This document shows, in pieces, positions 13,106 to 15,702 of a stretch of DNA of 15,702 bases (positions within the stretch are counted from its first letter, which is position 1; every line of letters begins with the position of its first letter). A program made the translations under genes and the position numbers. The notes beneath the pieces were generated by a model. It was not told the DNA's origin. It saw only the letters and a list, made by a program, of their open reading frames with translations, and searched no databases. This DNA comes from 2-02-FULL-46-13 sp036517235. Its GTDB lineage: Bacteria > Patescibacteriota > Minisyncoccia > Phycocordibacterales > DSPV01. The stretch lies in contig DATDXL010000032.1 in the NCBI GenBank assembly GCA_036517235.1, forward strand, positions 1-15,702, in the 5' to 3' direction.

Positions 13106-13528
13106 ATGGAATCAACTATGAGCCAAGTACTGCTTCAGGTAGGTGTAAAGATTCTTCTCAAAAACAATGAAGGAAGGTATCTTTTGTTGCACCGCTCACT
13201 TAAAAAGTACCCAGATATCAAGGGAACATGGGACATTCCCGGTGGTCGAATACACCTGGGAACTCCTTTACTTGAGAACCTAAAGCGTGAGGTAAAGGAA
13301 GAAACTGGCCTTGTTGTATCGGGCGAGCCAAAGCTTGTCGCCGCGCAGGATATCTTGCGGGAAGGAAGACATATCGTGCGTCTTACTTATGTCGGAGAGG
13401 CAGAAGGCGAGGTCGTACTTGATACCGGAGAGAACGATCAGTACCAGTGGTTTGAGAAAAAAGAATTGCTAAAGGTTTCTGACCCGGATGTATATCTCAA
13501 AGAAGTGTTGGACAAAGGACTACTCTAA
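13106..13528 (+). CDS. Nudix hydrolase (MutT-like)
   Basis: 140 residues. The Nudix box spans 47-69: GRIHLGTPLLENLKREVKEE followed by TGL, with REVKEETGL intact and the first Glu replaced by Thr. WDIPGGRI and LLLHRSLKK are typical of MutT-type ADP-ribose or (d)NTP pyrophosphatases; the substrate is unknown. ATG 13106 is favoured because TATTGT (13093-13098) would place the transcript start right at it, but ATG 13118 (MSQVLLQVG) is an equally good protein start. The third Nudix gene within 4.5 kb. Confidence 0.9.
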   Translation: MESTMSQVLLQVGVKILLKNNEGRYLLLHRSLKKYPDIKGTWDIPGGRIHLGTPLLENLKREVKEETGLVVSGEPKLVAAQDILREGRHIVRLTYVGEAEGEVVLDTGENDQYQWFEKKELLKVSDPDVYLKEVLDKGLL

Positions 13529-13530
13529 CG

Positions 13531-13538
13531 TGTACACT
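13531..13538 (+). promoter_or_regulatory. -10 box of the aminopeptidase gene
   Basis: TACACT (13533-13538) preceded by TG ends 8 bases before ATG 13547, again predicting a leader of one or two bases. It lies just after the stop of the Nudix gene. No -35 seen. Confidence 0.35.
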
Positions 13539-13546
13539 GCTTTCTA

Positions 13547-14761
13547 ATGTACTCCCCGCCAAAGAAAATCTTGGAGCGCTATGCCGATGTCTTGGTGAAT
13601 TTTGCGCTGAATAGCGGAAAGGGTGTCAAAAAAGGCGAAGTGGTACACCTTATCGCCTATGAAGCTGCCAAGCCACTGTACCGAGAGTTGAAGATAACGA
13701 TACTCAAAGCCGGCGGACATATCATAGGGGACTACCGTCCCGACAGCGGGGATAGGTTTCCCTTTGACCGCGACTTTTTTGAACATGCGAAACCGCATCA
13801 GCTTGCCTATTTCCCTAAAAAATATGCAAAGGGACTGGTGAATCAGGTTGACCACTCTATCTTTATATTAAGCGAAGTGGACAAGCATGAGCTTGAGGGG
13901 ATACCGCCGAGAAAGATTATGCAAAGAGGGCTTGCGTGGAAGCCGTACATGGATTGGCGGCGTGATAAAGAGAATGCAGGGAAATACACCTGGACCTTGG
14001 CGCTTTACGGAACGGAAGCGGAGGCGAAGGAAGCTGGCATGAGCTTAAAAACCTACTGGCAGCAGATAATCAAGGGATGTCTTCTTGATAAAAAAGATCC
14101 AATTGGTGCGTGGAAAAAACTCTATCGTGACCTTGAGAAAACGCGCGCCAAGCTCAATGCCCTGCCGGCAGAGAAGTTGCATGTGGTAGGTCCCGACGCC
14201 GACCTCTGGGTTCACCTTGGGAAGAAACGCCGTTGGATGGGAGGAAGCGGAAGAAATATTCCCTCATTTGAGTTGTTCACCTCGCCTGACTGGCGAGGGA
14301 CCGAAGGGTGGGTTCGTTTCAACCAGCCGCTCTACCGCTACGGTGTTCTTATCGAAGGGGTGCAGTTGTGGTTCAAGAACGGACATGTGGTGAAAGCAAC
14401 CGCGAAGAAAAACGAGAAGGTTCTTCGAGAGATGATCTCGACAAAGAATGCTGACAGGATAGGCGAGTACTCGCTTACGGACAAGCGTTTCTCGCGCATC
14501 ACGAAATTCATGGCAGAAACCCTATTTGATGAGAACATCGGTGGTCCGAACGGCAACACGCACTTGGCTCTCGGCAATTCCTACCACGACTGCTTTGTGG
14601 ATGACCCAGGCGAGATGTCTCCGGAGGATTGGGAGAACCTTGGCTACAACGATTCTTCGGTGCACACCGACATCATCTCAACCGCACCGCGCACGGTGAC
14701 AGCTCACCTAAAGAATAAAAAAACGAAAGTCATCTATAAAAACGGTCGTTTTATATTGTAG
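13547..14761 (+). CDS. M29-family metallo-aminopeptidase
   Basis: 404 residues, the usual length of thermophilic aminopeptidases AmpS/PepS/aminopeptidase T. These dimeric enzymes use a two-metal site to release N-terminal residues from peptides in the cytoplasm. Probable ligands are visible: Glu242 in NIPSFELFTSP, Glu307 in RIGEYSL, His339 in GNTHLALGNSY, His373 and Asp375 in DSSVHTDIIS. The N-terminal domain (RYADVLVNFALNSGKGVKKGEVV) is also typical. The last residues KTKVIYKNGRFIL recur, in decayed form, twice downstream, pointing to a lost tandem copy. Peptide recycling would suit a host-dependent or scavenging cell; that is inference. Confidence 0.93.
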   Translation: MYSPPKKILERYADVLVNFALNSGKGVKKGEVVHLIAYEAAKPLYRELKITILKAGGHIIGDYRPDSGDRFPFDRDFFEHAKPHQLAYFPKKYAKGLVNQVDHSIFILSEVDKHELEGIPPRKIMQRGLAWKPYMDWRRDKENAGKYTWTLALYGTEAEAKEAGMSLKTYWQQIIKGCLLDKKDPIGAWKKLYRDLEKTRAKLNALPAEKLHVVGPDADLWVHLGKKRRWMGGSGRNIPSFELFTSPDWRGTEGWVRFNQPLYRYGVLIEGVQLWFKNGHVVKATAKKNEKVLREMISTKNADRIGEYSLTDKRFSRITKFMAETLFDENIGGPNGNTHLALGNSYHDCFVDDPGEMSPEDWENLGYNDSSVHTDIISTAPRTVTAHLKNKKTKVIYKNGRFIL

Positions 14762-14816
14762 TTTCGGTGAATTGGCGACTACCATGGTTGTCCCTTTTTA
14801 GAATGTCCAAGAATCC

Positions 14817-14858
14817 ACATACGTTAAAGTCAGGCTATAGCCTGACTTTAACGTATGT
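14817..14858. repeat. 42-bp perfect palindrome
   Basis: Bases 14817-14858 are a perfect inverted repeat with no spacer: left arm ACATACGTTAAAGTCAGGC to the centre CTATAG, right arm its complement. It can form a 21-bp cruciform or RNA hairpin. No T run follows, so it is not an ordinary terminator. It shares only the CTATAG centre with the 32-36 bp palindromes elsewhere. Confidence 0.85.
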
Positions 14859-14886
14859 CAATCATGTGTTGTAAGGAGGATAGGAG

Positions 14887-14925
14887 ACAAGAATTATTTA
14901 CAAGAACGGACGATTCACGCTGTAG
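14887..14925 (+). pseudogene. remnant of M29 aminopeptidase C-terminus (copy B)
   Basis: Thirteen codons ending in TAG read TRIIYKNGRFTL, matching the true C-terminus TKVIYKNGRFIL of the gene ending at 14761 with conservative changes and many synonymous base differences. An in-frame TAG lies two codons upstream, so nothing is translated from a start. It lies 164 bases after the genuine end. Confidence 0.7.
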
Positions 14926-14956
14926 GCATAATTCTTTCGGGTACTTCCAAGCACAT

Positions 14957-14990
14957 ACACGTATCTACAGCGACCGTTGAAGATACGTGT
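14957..14990. repeat. inverted repeat (hairpin) in the remnant region
   Basis: ACACGTATCT (14957-14966) and AGATACGTGT (14981-14990) form a 10-bp stem with a 14-base loop. It follows remnant copy B much as the 42-bp palindrome follows the genuine gene end. The 327-base stretch 14762-15088 holds only these hairpins and the two remnants; no gene is seen in it. Confidence 0.6.
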
Positions 14991-15004
14991 GTCTGCGATG
15001 AAAC

Positions 15005-15082
15005 AGTAGGTCGCGTGTGGCCGTGTATCTCAAAAACGGAAAAACGAGAGTCATCTACAAGAACGGAAAGTTTACATTCTAA
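15005..15082 (+). pseudogene. remnant of M29 aminopeptidase C-terminus (copy C)
   Basis: About 25 codons ending in TAA at 15080-15082 read SRVAVYLKNGK then TRVIYKNGKFTF, alignable with RTVTAHLKNKKTKVIYKNGRFIL of the intact enzyme. Upstream the frame is closed by stops and no earlier aminopeptidase sequence is seen. It ends 6 bases from the stop of the minus-strand gene. Best read as the 3' scar of a deleted paralogue. Confidence 0.72.
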
Positions 15083-15088
15083 TCTCCT

Positions 15089-15544
15089 CTATTTGATATC
15101 TTTCCAGATAATATTCTTTGGTCTTGGATTGTTTGCATCTATGTCGTCAAAAAGATCAGGATACTTATCTCGGTATTCTCTTATTCTTGCGATTAGATTC
15201 TCACATTCGGCTTTTGTCCCACCTTTTATGACGGTTGGAGCTGCATAAGCAAGTTGGTGATAATGTATTCTGGCAACCAGCAAGCGAGGATGTACGTTAC
15301 GATTGTCAACGTGGGTTATATCGTATGCTTTACCACGACCGAATGTTCTCTCATACTCTACAAAGAGATCAATGTGATGGTGTTCTGGTCCAATCTCAAA
15401 ATCGGGGATTAATTTACGCCCATCAGTTGTCCAGATTTCCTCACCTTTTCTTTCCAGTTCCAGAGGAGGATGACCCTCAATATGTTTTTTCTCTTGTGGC
15501 TCTGGTTGTTTTCCATTCTCTGGATTCTCAGAACTTTCTTTCAT
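15089..15544 (-). CDS. hypothetical protein, 151 residues
   Basis: Not recognised. ATG 15544 to TAG. The first about 35 residues are hydrophilic and disordered-looking (MKESSENPENGKQPEPQEKK); the rest is probably one folded domain with GRKLIPDFEIGPEHHHIDLFVEY, HPRLLVARIHYHQLAYAAPTV and KAECENLIARIREYRDKYPDLFDDI. The HHH cluster plus Asp and the later HYH suggest a metal or nucleotide site, but no family can be named. No signal peptide or membrane segment. A direct repeat CTGGTTA precedes the ATG; the promoter is unclear. It is divergent from the ABC gene. Amino-acid composition and length support coding on this strand rather than the overlapping plus-strand frame. Confidence 0.7.
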   Translation of the reverse strand: MKESSENPENGKQPEPQEKKHIEGHPPLELERKGEEIWTTDGRKLIPDFEIGPEHHHIDLFVEYERTFGRGKAYDITHVDNRNVHPRLLVARIHYHQLAYAAPTVIKGGTKAECENLIARIREYRDKYPDLFDDIDANNPRPKNIIWKDIK

Positions 15545-15609
15545 AACCAGTAACCAGAGGATAATACTATTTCATTGTCCTTTCAAGCATCTTAAAATCA
15601 GTACTTATA

Positions 15610-15618
15610 TGCTACAAT
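15610..15618 (+). promoter_or_regulatory. extended -10 promoter of the ABC ATPase gene
   Basis: TGCTACAAT (15610-15618) ends 10 bases before ATG 15629, predicting a leader of about 4 bases. Same TGC-extended form as at secA, hicB and 9931. Confidence 0.6.
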
Positions 15619-15628
15619 ACTTCGCTGT

Positions 15629-15702
15629 ATGGCCATTCTTGAGATTGAGAATCTGGTCAAGGAATTCGGGCCGGTGAAAGCCGTCAACGGCCTTTCTTTC
15701 AA
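15629..15702 (+). CDS. ABC transporter ATP-binding protein, 3'-truncated by window end
   Basis: The 24 visible codons read MAILEIENLVKEFGPVKAVN then GLSF. This is the usual N-terminus of ABC ATPases of the drug/multidrug export type (ENLVKxFG..KAVNGLSF, leading to the aromatic A-loop and Walker A, which lie outside the window). The start is fixed by the promoter just upstream. Substrate and permease partner cannot be told. Confidence 0.85.
   Translation, partial: MAILEIENLVKEFGPVKAVNGLSF

Noticed and set aside
15235..15546. Plus-strand open frame of 103 codons opposite the His-rich minus gene
   Set aside because: No promoter or ribosome-binding site, and no family resemblance; the minus frame has the more protein-like composition.
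1..15702. CRISPR array, tRNA, rRNA or insertion sequence
   Set aside because: No regularly spaced repeats, no cloverleaf with a CCA/T-loop pattern, no rRNA-like stretch and no transposase gene were seen on either strand.

Overview
The window looks like a stretch of a small bacterial genome of the Candidate Phyla Radiation (Patescibacteria), probably a Parcubacteria-type lineage. This is inferred from gene content and protein style: a SecA with an unusual extended C-terminal cysteine tail, stand-alone phosphohistidine 'swivel' proteins without the rest of PEP synthase, a very short HicB/HicA pair, a Lys/Arg-only mini-protein, many small nucleotide-processing enzymes, and very short leaders between -10 boxes and start codons. 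No rRNA, tRNA, CRISPR array or insertion sequence was seen.

Layout. 1-1100: the 3' part of murB, a 29-residue polycationic peptide and a strong terminator. 1102-3633: secA with its own extended -10 promoter. 3640-6896: an AT-richer accessory block that opens with a 36-bp perfect palindrome. It holds a 56-residue zinc-ribbon protein, a phosphohistidine-swivel gene interrupted by one in-frame TAG (3849-4310 and 4332-5300), a hicB-hicA module with its own promoter, and a second intact swivel gene overlapping hicA. A bidirectional terminator closes it. 6940-7425 (minus): a low-molecular-weight phosphatase-like gene with a textbook promoter. 7553-9003: a VOC/glyoxalase-fold protein and an AI-2E-family membrane protein.

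9026-11869 is dense in small nucleotide-handling genes: an MTH1-like Nudix, a MazG-like pyrophosphohydrolase, a nucleoside deoxyribosyltransferase-like protein, a YjjX-type inosine/xanthosine triphosphatase and a second Nudix, with an ArsR-like winged-helix regulator among them. A third Nudix lies at 13106-13528. 11881-12594 is a sugar-nucleotidyltransferase. 12628-12963 (minus) is an unknown small protein. 13547-14761 is an M29 aminopeptidase, followed by two decayed copies of its own C-terminal coding end and a 42-bp perfect palindrome. 15089-15544 (minus) is an unknown acidic/His-rich protein, and an ABC transporter ATPase gene starts at 15629 and runs off the end.

The most system-like signal is a dyad family with core ATTCTATAGAAT. 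It occurs four times: in front of the zinc-ribbon/swivel operon, the deoxyribosyltransferase-like gene and the ArsR-like regulator gene, and at the regulator's own 3' end, ahead of the yjjX-like gene. In each copy a -10-like hexamer sits in the left arm, so a protein bound there would cover the transcription start. I infer a small autoregulated regulon linking the swivel proteins and the nucleotide genes through the regulator at 10531-10800; this is untested.
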